The notes beneath the pieces were generated by a model. It was not told where the DNA came from. It worked only from the letters and a program-made list of their open reading frames with translations, and searched no databases. From NCBI GenBank assembly GCA_965112965.1, contig CBCOTE010000019.1, positions 310,001 through 374,000 of the forward strand: 64,000 nt of DNA, read 5' to 3'. Both the position numbers and the translations under genes were made by a program. Positions within the stretch are counted from its first letter, which is position 1. Each line of letters begins with the position of its first letter. The stretch comes from CBCOTE01 sp965112965 (lineage in GTDB: Bacteria; Desulfobacterota; Desulfovibrionia; Desulfovibrionales; Desulfovibrionaceae). Shown in pieces: positions 1 through 10,144 of this stretch.

Positions 1-40
1 CTAGAATGACTTTTTAATCGCCACCGACTGAATCGCCCTT

Positions 41-1618
41 ATGATCATCGCCCATAACCCCACTTCTCCTATCGTCAATCAGTTGGACGTACTCGATAAT
101 TCCAGCGTCTGTAACAACCACTTGACTAAGTTACTCAGCCGGCCGTGGCACATCATGCTCATTGCGGCCGGGGCCGCCTTGGCCTTAGGTTTGACTATTC
201 TTCACGCCCAGTTCGTAGATGAGGACGAACTACTAGTCCTGCAGCGAGCTACGGAACTCATCCAATGCTTTGCCACTGGCAAGCCCGGATTTATAGAGGC
301 ACTCACTTCTAGCTCTCAGCCACCCGGCCGTAACCTACTGCCCATCCCATTCATCATACTTTTAGGCCCAACTGAGGCTGCTCTACGCTGGCCCAATCTC
401 CTCTTCTGGGCAGCCACCTGCGGCCTGGCTGCCCGCATTGGTCTACGCCTTAATGGGCCAGCCGTGGGCCTGGTCACCGGACTCGTGCTGGCCTTGTCGG
501 GCCTCTTCCAGGTAGAAAGTATGGCCCATGGATTCAGCGTCACTAACTTCCTTGTCCTATGGTTAGTAGACTTCTTATTAAAAAACCAAGGTTGGGGTTT
601 GGCTATCCGTCGGGCCAAACGACAATATCTATTAGAATGCGGCATTGTTTTCATGGGCGTATGTTTCTTCACTTCCCTATTGCCAGTGGCCGGCATGCAC
701 CTTCTGGTTCACGGCTGGCAATGCATACGTCGCCACGGTCTCGCAACCGGCCTGCATAAATGGTTAATATGGACTTTGCCTGCAGCAGCGCCTTACTTTC
801 TCTATTTTATATTTTTTTTTGGCCTACCATACTTAGATCTACTGGCCGGCCGCAACATCGCGCCAAACTGCCAACTTATTCATTTCGCCCAGCGCACCCA
901 CCAGGGCGGGCTAAACATACACTCTCTAGTAGAAAATTCCCAGGGGCTCAATTGGTATGTCTTTCCCGCTCTCTCCTCTCTTTTTCTAGTCTTCGGTATG
1001 TGGCGGCAGCTGACCAGATACACCTCCGTCTTCATCATCGTTTTTCCCTATATCTTCTTATTTTGCTGCTATATCAAATCCATGACTGGAGCGCATTTTT
1101 TATCCGCTTTTATCTGGAGCACACCCTTCGCCGTAGCCGCCCTGTCCGAAATTGCCGCCCGTTACCCACTCCGGTTGCAGGCTAATATCGCCGCAGCTAC
1201 CCTGGCCATACTCTTGGCCTGGACCTGGTTCTGTCACTTACGGACCTACACCGAAGAAAATTACCCTATAGGCCTAAGCAAAATAGTTTTTGGTGATATC
1301 TATTGGTGCAATAACGTCTATTTCCCATACGAAGCCGCAACGCGGGATCTAAAAAAAATACTAGCCGAAGGCGAACGTTTAGTAGTAACAGCCTACACTC
1401 CCATCCAGTACTACATTTCTCCCCAGGCTTACCTGTACAACGACCCGATCTTCGACTATACAAAGCCAGGCGATCTTACCTCAGAACGAATAAAACAACT
1501 ACGACTGAGAGCCATAACTATGAAACGAGGCACACAACTGTCCTCTACCATCCACGAAGAATATCGCTTGACCTATTCGGGCTCTATGCTAGAGATCACA
1601 GTGCTACGCAGACTCTAA
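41..1618 (+). CDS. GT-C-type membrane glycosyltransferase-like protein
   Basis: The 525-residue product is a polytopic membrane protein. After a first membrane segment near residues 37-55 it has an acidic patch DEDE (about residues 61-64) and, some 30 residues on, the run QPPGRNLLPIP. An acidic motif after the first helix followed by a Q-P-P loop is the usual layout of the PMT_2/ArnT-like GT-C superfamily, which transfers sugars from polyprenyl-phosphate carriers on the outer face of the inner membrane. About ten hydrophobic segments follow, and the last 110 residues are soluble. The donor and acceptor cannot be told from the sequence. There is no clear Shine-Dalgarno sequence before the ATG, so the start is uncertain. 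The gene stands alone, with decayed DNA downstream. The superfamily assignment is an inference from topology and motifs. Confidence 0.6.
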   Translation: MIIAHNPTSPIVNQLDVLDNSSVCNNHLTKLLSRPWHIMLIAAGAALALGLTILHAQFVDEDELLVLQRATELIQCFATGKPGFIEALTSSSQPPGRNLLPIPFIILLGPTEAALRWPNLLFWAATCGLAARIGLRLNGPAVGLVTGLVLALSGLFQVESMAHGFSVTNFLVLWLVDFLLKNQGWGLAIRRAKRQYLLECGIVFMGVCFFTSLLPVAGMHLLVHGWQCIRRHGLATGLHKWLIWTLPAAAPYFLYFIFFFGLPYLDLLAGRNIAPNCQLIHFAQRTHQGGLNIHSLVENSQGLNWYVFPALSSLFLVFGMWRQLTRYTSVFIIVFPYIFLFCCYIKSMTGAHFLSAFIWSTPFAVAALSEIAARYPLRLQANIAAATLAILLAWTWFCHLRTYTEENYPIGLSKIVFGDIYWCNNVYFPYEAATRDLKKILAEGERLVVTAYTPIQYYISPQAYLYNDPIFDYTKPGDLTSERIKQLRLRAITMKRGTQLSSTIHEEYRLTYSGSMLEITVLRRL

Positions 1619-3241
1619 GGCCATCATAGCATTTGTTTCACTATTTCGTCCTTCCTGGACCTGCCAATTCATAACTACAACCAAAGGCCTATCTCCCTAG
1701 TACGACCTTGCATCAACTCAAGTATATGGACAATCAAATGAAGCATTTTTTTAGGAGCAAGCTCTAGCGCAGATATCCTCCTTAGCAACCCCGCTATCTA
1801 CTACTACCCTCCATAGCTATGGGCAAAGCTCATCATGCCCAATAATCAGCTCCTAAACTCAACCATGTTACCCAAAAGAACTCTTCGGCTATACAGAGAG
1901 CCCCCCCCCACATTCAACTGTGATGCCCACATCTATAGCCGTATCTATAAACCCACATATACCTTAGGCCCGAGGTATCGTTGTCGTAGAACCGTGACAA
2001 TCATCTCGATCTTACCTCGCCGTCGCCTTCCTCGACAAAACCTAATTAACGTGGCGACGACAAATAATATAAAAAAGACACGGTTCTCACCTTGGCAAGG
2101 AAAGATAAAATTTTTCTGACCTAATCACTTACCTTATCAACGGCATTCCTTACGCCGCCATAATGTGCTATTACGCGGACATACCTCACAGTATATTATC
2201 ACCACAGCCCGCATCTCATTGTCATAATATAAAAACATTATTCAAATAAAAAATTATTAATTATTAAAATATTTATTCCAAGATAATAGAATAAAAACTA
2301 ATACTTAATTTGTATACATTTATAATTTACAATAAAATTAATGTAAATTATTTTTTTAATGATGCCATTAGAATATAGCCACAAACATACATCAAAAAAA
2401 ATATATTATAGCGAGGTATAAAAAATACTGGCTATTATATTAAATTCAAACTCATTGCCAAACTCTATAATATAACTGAGTCTTTTTTACTCGGACATGC
2501 TCCTCTACTTATAATGACGCTTTACCCGCATACCCCTTATAGATGAATATACTAGACCTACCTCACTTACTTTTTTTTAGACGTCTTATCGATACTCTAT
2601 CTAACATCAGAAAGGCATACCCTTAACGATCATAAAATCGCCCACTTTACTGACTAACCGGTCACCCCTAAAAAAAACAACCTCTCGGCCAAAGGTCCTA
2701 CTATCACCCTGACAACAACGCTATACACTTGTTTTTAGTTTACAAACGTTATCTTCCAAATGCTATCTTTATTATACGCTATAATCCTAATACACCACTA
2801 TAATCTACAGCAATGCTCTGGCTCCTTTTTTGAATAAAACTAATTCTGCATCATTATCGCATTTTTATATAGCACTTTCACGAACTCCTTCTATGGCATA
2901 AGCGTTTACCTTGGGTATAGACCGCAATCATACTAGAGAATAATATCAAGATAGCTTTCATTCATCAACACGCAACCATTTCTATCGAATGCCCTCCATA
3001 AAATTCCTCAGATGATCCGACCTTTTACGTTCCGCCCATTGCCAAACCCCCACCATCAACTGCTGCGAAAAAGGAATAGAAGCGCTGTAAGAGTGCAAGA
3101 GGAGATAGGAGAAATTTTTTTAAATTCTCACACTTTCCTGAGCCAGCCTAAAAAAACCAACTACGACGTCAAAAGGCTTGACTTAACACCTGCCCAATGA
3201 CAAACTAAGTCATTAGCTCAAGATCAGGCAAGGAAACCGCC
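1619..3241. other. Gene-free decayed stretch before ffh
   Basis: No intact gene is seen. Reading frames are broken by stops throughout. The segment around 2222-2480 is extremely AT-rich, with long runs of A and T, and there is a C9 tract near 1902. I found no DnaA-box cluster and no convincing fossil that I could name. Confidence 0.5.
3178..3206 (+). promoter_or_regulatory. Possible weak sigma-70 promoter of ffh
   Basis: TTGACT (3178-3183) is followed after 17 bases by CAAACT (3201-3206), 36 bases before the ffh ATG. The -35 box is good and the -10 box is poor (three of six bases), so this is only a candidate. Confidence 0.25.
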
Positions 3242-4687
3242 ATGTTTGATAATCTCTCCGATAAACTCAATACAGCCTTCAAAAAAATCCGCGGCCAGAC
3301 CAGACTCAATGAATCAAATATTCACGATAGTCTGCGCGATGTACGCCTGGCACTCCTAGAAGCTGATGTTAACTTTAATGTTGTCAAGGACTTTATCGAA
3401 CGAGTGCACGAACGGTGCCTCGGCCAGGATATACTCAGGAGCCTAACTCCGGGCCAGCAGGTTGTAAAAATCGTCTACGATGAGATGGTCGAGCTTTTGG
3501 GCGGAGAGAGTGTCGATCTCGAGCTGCGGACTAAAGGCCCAACAGTTCTTATGCTTGTGGGCCTACAGGGTTCAGGCAAGACTACCAACGCGGCCAAACT
3601 AGCGCTCTTTCTACGCAAACGTAAATTGAAGCCCTTTCTAGTACCGGCTGATGTCTATCGACCTGCGGCTATCGACCAGCTACAGACCTTAGCCCGCTCT
3701 CTGGACATCCCATCCTATGCCTCCACAGTTCATATGTCGCCCATGGAAATATGCCAGAACGCCATGATCGAAGTCATAGAGCATGGCTATAATGTCTGTA
3801 TCATAGATACCGCCGGTCGACTTCACATCGACGAAACACTCATGCAGGAACTAGTGTCCATTAAGGCCGTAGTGTCGCCCAATGAAATCTTACTGGTGGC
3901 TGATGCCATGACCGGTCAGGATGCCGTGAACATAGCTGATCGGTTCAATAAACTCTTAGACCTGACAGGAATAGTACTCACTAAGATGGATGGCGACGTC
4001 CGCGGCGGCGCGGCGCTGTCCATCAAGAGCGTAACCGGTAAGCCCATCAAGTTCATTGGCGTGGGCGAAAAACTATCTGACCTAGAGATTTTCCATCCGG
4101 ATCGGATAGTCAACCGTATCATGGGCATGGGCGACATACTCGCGCTCATCGAAAAAGCGCAGAGTGCCTTTAAGGCCGATGAGGCCGAGGCACTAGTTGA
4201 AAAAATGCGCAAGGCCGAATTCAACTTAGAGGATTTTCTGTTCCAGATGCGCCGGCTCAAAAAACTTGGCTCTTTAGAGGGTCTGTTAAAACTTATCCCT
4301 GGTATGGGCGGCATGAGTCAAATCCTTGCAACAGCCGGCGACGTACCCGAAAAAAAAATGGCTATGAGCGAGGCTATCATCCTTTCCATGACCCTCAAGG
4401 AACGGCGCTATCCCAAGTGCATTGACCAGTCGCGCAAAAACCGTATCGCTAGGGGTTCAGGTACGACCTCAAACGATGTGATGCAGTTACTCAAAAATTT
4501 TGATATGATGCATAAAATGATGAAGCGCATGTTGAGTGGTGGCACAAAAGGCAAGTTACCGCGTATGCCCTATATACCAGACATTGCTCATCTCGGAGTG
4601 GCCGACAGCTCAACAACAACGACTGCGGGCTTAAATTATACGGTGCACAAAAAAAAAATAGAACGCAAAAAGAAACGTAAACGGTAA
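3242..4687 (+). CDS. ffh: Signal recognition particle protein Ffh
   Basis: SRP54-family GTPase that binds 4.5S RNA and signal sequences and targets nascent membrane proteins to FtsY. An N-domain (residues 1-85) is followed by the G-domain with P-loop GLQGSGKTT near 107-115, DTAGR near 190 and TKMDGD near 247. The methionine-rich M-domain carries the RNA-binding helix motif with RIARGSGT. The length, 481 residues, is normal for the family. The C-terminus ends in a lysine/arginine-rich tail. An AGG-type ribosome site lies about 10 bases before the ATG. The gene contains an A9 run (4350-4358) and an A10 run (4649-4658), both compatible with an intact frame. It precedes rpsP, but a separate promoter lies between them. 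The identification is secure. Confidence 0.97.
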   Translation: MFDNLSDKLNTAFKKIRGQTRLNESNIHDSLRDVRLALLEADVNFNVVKDFIERVHERCLGQDILRSLTPGQQVVKIVYDEMVELLGGESVDLELRTKGPTVLMLVGLQGSGKTTNAAKLALFLRKRKLKPFLVPADVYRPAAIDQLQTLARSLDIPSYASTVHMSPMEICQNAMIEVIEHGYNVCIIDTAGRLHIDETLMQELVSIKAVVSPNEILLVADAMTGQDAVNIADRFNKLLDLTGIVLTKMDGDVRGGAALSIKSVTGKPIKFIGVGEKLSDLEIFHPDRIVNRIMGMGDILALIEKAQSAFKADEAEALVEKMRKAEFNLEDFLFQMRRLKKLGSLEGLLKLIPGMGGMSQILATAGDVPEKKMAMSEAIILSMTLKERRYPKCIDQSRKNRIARGSGTTSNDVMQLLKNFDMMHKMMKRMLSGGTKGKLPRMPYIPDIAHLGVADSSTTTTAGLNYTVHKKKIERKKKRKR

Positions 4688-4757
4688 CATCAATTCTTCA
4701 TGGATGAAATAATATATTAGTGCAATATCCGAAGAATCCGTGCTCATGATTTAATGA

Positions 4758-4786
4758 TTTACAAAATATTTTTGAGGATGTATACT
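4758..4786 (+). promoter_or_regulatory. Sigma-70 promoter of the rpsP operon
   Basis: TTTACA (4758-4763), a 17-base spacer, and TATACT (4781-4786) lie just ahead of rpsP. This is the best promoter match seen in the window. It indicates that rpsP-khpA-rimM is transcribed independently of ffh. Confidence 0.65.
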
Positions 4787-4812
4787 GTATAACAAGTAGG
4801 AGACGAAAACAG

Positions 4813-5058
4813 ATGGCGACTAAGATTAGACTAACCCGGATGGGCTCAAAAAAGCGTCCATGTTACCGCATAGTAGCCATGGATAGCAAAACCAGACGCG
4901 ATGGCCGTACGCTAGAAATTTTGGGCTACTACAACCCCATGACCGATCCAGCTGATATTAAGTTTGACCGTGAAAAGGTAGATGCATGGCTTGACAAAGG
5001 AGCTATCCCCACTGGCACGGTGCAAAAGCTTTTAAAAAAAGCTAAAACCAAAGTATAA
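4813..5058 (+). CDS. rpsP: 30S ribosomal protein S16
   Basis: S16 is a small-subunit protein needed for 30S assembly. The 81-residue product is full length, with the family signature near the N-terminus (KIRLTRMGSKKRPCYRIV) and the region around residues 30-45 typical of bacterial S16. A clear ribosome site (AGGAG, about 4798-4802) lies 10 bases before the ATG. It heads the conserved rpsP-khpA-rimM-trmD-rplS operon, of which trmD is dead here and rplS was not found. Confidence 0.97.
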   Translation: MATKIRLTRMGSKKRPCYRIVAMDSKTRRDGRTLEILGYYNPMTDPADIKFDREKVDAWLDKGAIPTGTVQKLLKKAKTKV

Positions 5059-5137
5059 CTCTACTACACACTATTTTTTTCCGGACCTAGTCTTCCCCTA
5101 TTACTCCTCCGCTCCTTCGAACGCCCGGGGTTAACCT

Positions 5138-5368
5138 ATGCAAGACCTTGTCGAATATATAGCTAAGTCACTCGTAGACAATCCCAGCGCGGTACACATT
5201 ACTGAAATTAAAGGTGAGCTGACCTCGGTGCTGAAGCTCAAGGTCGCTAAAGATGATCTAGGCAAAGTAATCGGTAAACAAGGTCACACTGTGTGGGCCA
5301 TGCGAACAATCCTAAGGGCAGCTTCAGCCAAAGCGTGTAAGCACTCAGTATTAGAGATCCTGGAATAA
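5138..5368 (+). CDS. khpA: KH-domain RNA-binding protein KhpA (YlqC family)
   Basis: A 76-residue single KH-domain protein. The GXXG loop is present as GKQG (about residues 47-50) within DDLGKVIGKQG, and the length fits the family. These proteins bind structured RNA and in several bacteria act with KhpB in small-RNA and cell-envelope regulation. Position between rpsP and rimM is the usual one in many bacteria and supports the call. The ribosome site is weak (a G-rich stretch about 10 bases upstream). The gap to rpsP is about 80 bases, larger than usual for this operon. Confidence 0.9.
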   Translation: MQDLVEYIAKSLVDNPSAVHITEIKGELTSVLKLKVAKDDLGKVIGKQGHTVWAMRTILRAASAKACKHSVLEILE

Positions 5369-5439
5369 ACTCTTTTTTTCGACGAACATGCCCAACAGTT
5401 GAATATGATTAGTGCAGGATGGGCCCGTAACGTATTGTT

Positions 5440-6036
5440 ATGCTTTCATTTTTTTCTGTTCAAGGCAGCCAGTGCCCCCCTCTTAGCTTCATTCCGTTCG
5501 GACGCATTGCCAAACCACATGGTATACACGGCGAACTTTGTGTGGATGTACTTTCGAATGCGCTCTGGTGCGTTAGCCCCAGGCCTTCCAAATTGCCCGA
5601 CAATCTACGTACCTTATTTCTTGCCCCGGCCGCCGGACGGAATATAGCAGAACCACGACGTATCCTAGCCTGCCGGCCACACCAAGGCCGACTACTACTA
5701 ACCCTAGCCGATGTCCCCGATCGCACCGCGGCCAAAATCCTTTGTGGACGCCAGCTCCTCATAAACATAACCGACCTCATGCCCTTAGCCGAAAACGAAC
5801 TCTACCTGCACGAACTGCCTGGTTTGACCATATGCCTACCAAACAATATACTCTTAGGCACCTTAACCGAAATCCAAACGCCCACCCCTGACCAAGAAAT
5901 CTGGGTTATCACCACCTATGCCGGCGTCGAAATACTTTTTCCGGCCACTGAAGCTACAGTCGTAAAGGTAGATATCCCAAACCGCACTGCTATTATAGAC
6001 CCACCGCCAGGACTACTCGAAATATACACCAGCTAA
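5440..6036 (+). CDS. rimM: Ribosome maturation factor RimM
   Basis: RimM binds S19 and helps the 30S head mature. The N-terminal RimM domain shows FGRIAKPHGIHGE (about residues 20-32), the family hallmark. The C-terminal PRC-barrel shows LYLHELPGL near residue 125, then LGTLTEI and an EILFPAT stretch. Length, 198 residues, is slightly long because about 18 residues precede the conserved start. There is no good ribosome site before this ATG, so translation may start elsewhere. It follows khpA by about 70 bases, and the next operon gene, trmD, survives only as a fossil. The identification is confident; the start is uncertain. Confidence 0.9.
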   Translation: MLSFFSVQGSQCPPLSFIPFGRIAKPHGIHGELCVDVLSNALWCVSPRPSKLPDNLRTLFLAPAAGRNIAEPRRILACRPHQGRLLLTLADVPDRTAAKILCGRQLLINITDLMPLAENELYLHELPGLTICLPNNILLGTLTEIQTPTPDQEIWVITTYAGVEILFPATEATVVKVDIPNRTAIIDPPPGLLEIYTS

Positions 6037-6283
6037 CTAAACGTTTGCCCTATATAGATTTGCCCTGAATAGCCTCTAATCCTCCCCCCATCCAACCATT
6101 GTTGAAAAAATATCTAGTCTAACGCCATCTGCGTCTATGTCTATCTTGACACTAAGAAGCTATCTTCGATCAACATCTTCGGCACCAATATCGGTTTGCT
6201 AGTCATGGAGGCCTCCTGTCGATAAAAAAACTTACTGTCTCATCACTAAAATATATGCTATCACTAACAAACTCATCCTCAGT

Positions 6284-6645
6284 ATGGTTGATATCCACTT
6301 TCATCCCGACTATTCTTAAAGATAATGCGATCTTGCCAAATCGAGCACTGCCATTATCAGCTAAAATCGCCGACTATAACGACCCATACTCTCATCGTAG
6401 CAAGCCTGAAGACACCATAGCCTACCAGCATTCACCATCACCGACCCGCTTAATTGTCTTGGACAATCTGACCGTGGAATGACTCCGCCAATCAGTCCAC
6501 GCCCGGGGTAATATCCCGATCTTAATATCAGAACGCAAAGTTCTTTTCACAATAATATCCCCTTCATGTCATTCCTTTCTATGCAATGCTTTCACCCATA
6601 ACTAGACTGCAATGCTCGACAATCTAGAAACGACTGGGTATAATC
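6284..6645 (+). pseudogene. trmD: Fossil of trmD, tRNA (guanine-N1)-methyltransferase
   Basis: No intact frame exists, but conserved TrmD blocks can be read in the right order and spacing, in shifting frames. Near 6290 there is HFHPDYS or, one frame over, STFIPTIL, matching the TLFPEFF start. Then comes NRAL for the GRA(L) block. Near 6385-6425 DPYSHRSKPEDTIAY matches the RDYxxDKHRxVDDxPY block. Near 6519-6552 ISERKVLFT matches LSPQGxxFTQ. At 6608-6640 a C...V segment falls where CGRYEGIDERV should be. The position directly after rimM is the normal one for trmD. Comparison is by eye to remembered consensus. Confidence 0.5.
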
Positions 6646-7724
6646 AACTTCGTGCCTGGTTACAATTTCACCTCTCCACGAAAAAAGACTAATCTCAAAG
6701 TCCTACCTATTAGCCTCAAAACCGGAAAGCCCACCTAGTCATCAGCTACGTCAAAGGAATCGACCAAGTCTGCGACTAAATTTAGGAAACGACCCTATCC
6801 ACAAACGATGAATATAGCAATCCAGTATCTATTTAAAACGTAGGAGAACCACGTCTACTGGGCACTGCATCCGAGTAGCAAAGTCCCAGCTCGCTCTCAG
6901 GATATCCTTTTGTCTTACTTCCACTTTCATAAATACCACTGATTAAGCTACACGTAATCACACTATCCTCTCCCCACACTCATATCCAAAAAAAAATACC
7001 GTACGTCACCTTTTAAAATATTCATTTTAATAATAGTTATGCAGCATTAGCCTTATTTCGCCCTTCCAATCCCATACTTTAATAAGTAGATGAATAAAAC
7101 TTTTTACAAAAAATTCCTCATTCCCTCTACAACATTATTATCGCGTAGAGGCAAAAAATTGATTGTATGGATTTCTTAAAAAATATTATAAATACTTTTT
7201 TGATGATCTTGGGTGACGCGCCGAAAAAGAAATTATCGTACATTTTTTGTGAACTATCAAAGCTGGCATCTATAATGATCTTGAGTACGTCAACCGTCAT
7301 CAACGTTCTGATCTTTCTCTATCTCATATACTACGTGAACGCCGCCTGGCCGTCCACGTTAGGTTCTAAAGTGTTTATGTACGACGTTGGAGAATCTTCA
7401 TTTATTTAGGCAAAGTGCAAAAGACCTCAATGTATCGCTCGTCGTCTATGGCTACGACACAAAAGAACTGAAAAAAAATAGATATAAGATGCGATAACGT
7501 AGTTTGTAGTATAAAAAAAGTTGTCACTAATTAAAATTATCCCATCTTCCGACGTTGCAATTTTCGTGATAAAATTAATGGACAAAACAATTCTCCCGAC
7601 CACATAGTCATTTTCTGACCAAGATGACGCGGACTTGCAGCCGATAGGACAGTATGTAGAACAATACGACAGTGACCATATAACTCCACTGGGAGGAAAA
7701 CATAATAGACTGGGAGACAAAACG
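6646..7724. other. Decayed stretch, end of trmD and expected rplS locus
   Basis: The tail of trmD and then rplS would be expected here, but I could read no L19 block. An 80-codon open frame at 7167-7409 encodes a hydrophobic peptide that I do not recognise; it lacks a ribosome site and is probably chance or a fragment. No other gene was seen. Confidence 0.4.
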
Positions 7725-8903
7725 ATGTGGACATTATTACTGGCTGAAGCAGTAAGTGCAACCTTTCTGACCGAGTCAGGCAAACTGCGTACTTTTAGCG
7801 ATCAAAATCATTGGAATAGCTGGCCATTTAGCATATTCAGTTATGAGGGCGGATTTTGGTTCGTAGCAGCTAAATTCCTATTTATAGCCATGTTACTCGG
7901 GATGATAGCGCTGTTGCTGCGACATCTCTTCGGACCAGGCGGCCCCCTACGCGATAAAGGATGGGAAACTATACAAGAGGGCCGTGGACGTCGCCGAGAC
8001 GAAGTTGATGCACAGAAACAGGCCATAACAACATCTACCAATCCGACGCCGTTCTCTGCCGCCCCGGACACCAGACTCCTCAAAAAACCCTCTATATCTG
8101 AACACGACAAAAAAATCATACCCGCTCAACTGCTACTACGAAATCAATTTCTCGCCTATGTAGAAACCTTCCGCTACGGCCCGATCGAGACCCTATACAA
8201 CATCAACCTTAAGCGTGAGCATTCGCTCCAGGTGCTAGACAATGCCAACGCCATAACAGCGACTCTGGATCTGTCGCTGGAGACAGCCCAATTAGCACAA
8301 ATAGCTGCTCTGGTCCACGATGCTGGACGATTTCCCCAGTACCAATGCTATAAAACTTTTTGTGATAAAAATTCAAAAAATCATGCCCAGCTAGGGATAC
8401 AAGCCTTGCGCACGGCTGGCTTCCTAGACAAGCTCCCGGCCCCAGAACGGAAGTTAGTGCTAGCGGCGGTAATTCTGCATAACCGGAATGAACTGCCCAA
8501 AAAAATCTCCCCCAAACTCGCCTGTATATCAAAAGTAGTACGCGATGCGGACAAGCTGGACATTATGCGTATCATGCTTGCCCATTTTCAACGCAAAACC
8601 GAGGCCCATCCCACAGTCACACTACATATGTCTGACGAGCCTACAGCCTATACTTCAACCATATACGCTACTATACTAGCCGGCCGGATGGGCGACTACA
8701 ATGCCATGCGCTATATTAATGATTTCATACTGCTGGTATGTGGCTGGTCGCAACACCTAGCCTTTGCGGTCAGTCGAAGACTAGTACAAGAGCGCGGCCT
8801 GTTGGATTCACTCCTAATTTGCCTACCAGAATTGCCAGAAATGACGATCTTGAGTCAGACTTTACGCCATAGGCTAGCGCAGTCCGTGACAGCCGAGCTA
8901 TAA
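7725..8903 (+). CDS. Membrane-anchored HD-domain phosphohydrolase
   Basis: The 392-residue protein has a short N-terminal part with one membrane segment near residues 40-62, then a charged linker of about 70 residues. A C-terminal HD domain follows: KREHSLQVL (first His), LVHDAGRFPQ (the HD pair), then NHAQLG and HNRNELPKKI, and SKVVRDADKLDI as the final Asp. This is the metal-binding pattern of HD phosphohydrolases, which hydrolyse phosphoester or nucleotide substrates; the substrate is unknown. The start was set at 7725 because GGGAG lies 8 bases upstream (7712-7716); the frame is open 90 bases further up. The membrane part may be a fusion of a separate small membrane protein gene. It stands alone, with decayed DNA on both sides. 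Confidence 0.75.
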   Translation: MWTLLLAEAVSATFLTESGKLRTFSDQNHWNSWPFSIFSYEGGFWFVAAKFLFIAMLLGMIALLLRHLFGPGGPLRDKGWETIQEGRGRRRDEVDAQKQAITTSTNPTPFSAAPDTRLLKKPSISEHDKKIIPAQLLLRNQFLAYVETFRYGPIETLYNINLKREHSLQVLDNANAITATLDLSLETAQLAQIAALVHDAGRFPQYQCYKTFCDKNSKNHAQLGIQALRTAGFLDKLPAPERKLVLAAVILHNRNELPKKISPKLACISKVVRDADKLDIMRIMLAHFQRKTEAHPTVTLHMSDEPTAYTSTIYATILAGRMGDYNAMRYINDFILLVCGWSQHLAFAVSRRLVQERGLLDSLLICLPELPEMTILSQTLRHRLAQSVTAEL

Positions 8904-10016
8904 ACTGTCCAAAAAATTGGAAGAATAAGGAATCACACAAAGCTATGAGTTTGACAACTGTATATTTTTTAGAACCCCTTGCAGCCATCTTGAAAAAAAC
9001 TATAAACTCGATAGTTTTCTCTCCAAAATAGAGAGCCAACGACATATCCCGTCCATATACACTTAACCACCATGGTAGGTTTAGCTCAAAGTTGGTCAAC
9101 AATGGCTACGCGCTGGGCAATTTTTCCAAATTCCTACACCATAACTAAGATATGCCTAAACTACCTAGCCACGTCATAAGATTGTATATACGCTCCAAAC
9201 CTTTGTCTCGGAATCTATTTATCATGACCAACACAGTCTCCCAATAAATCAAAATAACAACCATGACCTAGTGTACATCCGAGGTATGCCTATACCACTT
9301 ATAATAAATGTCGTCGTACCACAGTCCAGATGTTACGAGGCGTTCGACCTATTCATCACATTGGACGGGCACCTTATATATGCTCACTGATACCTAAGTC
9401 TTCTGAAAGAAAAATCCCTACACCATAACATAATACAACCCATATCTACGCGAGATCACCATTTGGGCGTTAAACTTAAGTCAAGATAGGTGAGACTTCC
9501 TGCAACTATCTTGTACCAATTTCCTGAAAAATATCGATAGTAACCTCGCCCGTATGAGAATTATTTTCTAACTATGTAACGAAGACAACAAAAAATAAAA
9601 AAAATATTATAGCGTATCTGTCGACTAACGAGGGAAAATACAAATTGTCTGTATGTAGCTAAATATTTTTTATTTCAGGATATTGGCTATCTGTACATAA
9701 CGGCGATACTATGATCGAGCCCGCTATCCAGCTCTAAAAAAAATTTTCTGAGAAAAGCATTAGTCGTTTCGTCATGTTCTTGGCTACCATAAACTACCAG
9801 GCCGAATCAGAATCACTTGACATAAATAAACTCAAACGCTTATTGTACAAAAAAATAATCTAGCAAATGGTGTAATCAGTTTATCGCCCTATAAAAGTTG
9901 TGTCAGTCCGTTCTCTGCTCAAAAAAAATCCTAAGAGGTCCTCTCCTCCTTCATAATCGACCTGCTTTAACTCATATAATCGGAGATGGCCTATGCCAGC
10001 CAGCTCCTCGTGGAGT
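8904..10016. other. Decayed stretch with one short broken frame
   Basis: From 8944 an ATG frame runs about 65 codons with a single in-frame TAG (near 9028), starting MSLTTVYFLEPL. It may be a recently killed small gene, but I do not recognise it. The remainder is stop-filled AT-rich DNA. Confidence 0.3.
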
Positions 10017-10144
10017 ATCTACACCTACGTAGCCATACTTATTCCCGAGACAGAGACAGACCTCATCGAGATCGCTTCACATATAGTTGACCACTTTACC
10101 GCGAAGAGCCTTAACCGCAAACCTTTAGGACTTAAACTAGCTTA
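10017..10144 (+). pseudogene. Possible GGDEF-domain fossil
   Basis: A 42-codon open stretch reads YVAILIPETETDLIEIASHI. This resembles the strand-loop-helix after the GGDEF motif of diguanylate cyclases (FAVLLPETDxxxAxxIAERI), with the GGEEF residues themselves lost. No start and no upstream blocks could be read. The call rests on this one segment, so confidence is low. Confidence 0.3.

Noticed and set aside
2222..2480. AT-rich island as a possible replication origin
   Set aside because: No cluster of DnaA boxes and no dnaA, dnaN or gidA nearby.
7167..7409. 80-codon hydrophobic open frame
   Set aside because: No ribosome site, no recognisable family and surrounding DNA is decayed; it may be chance.
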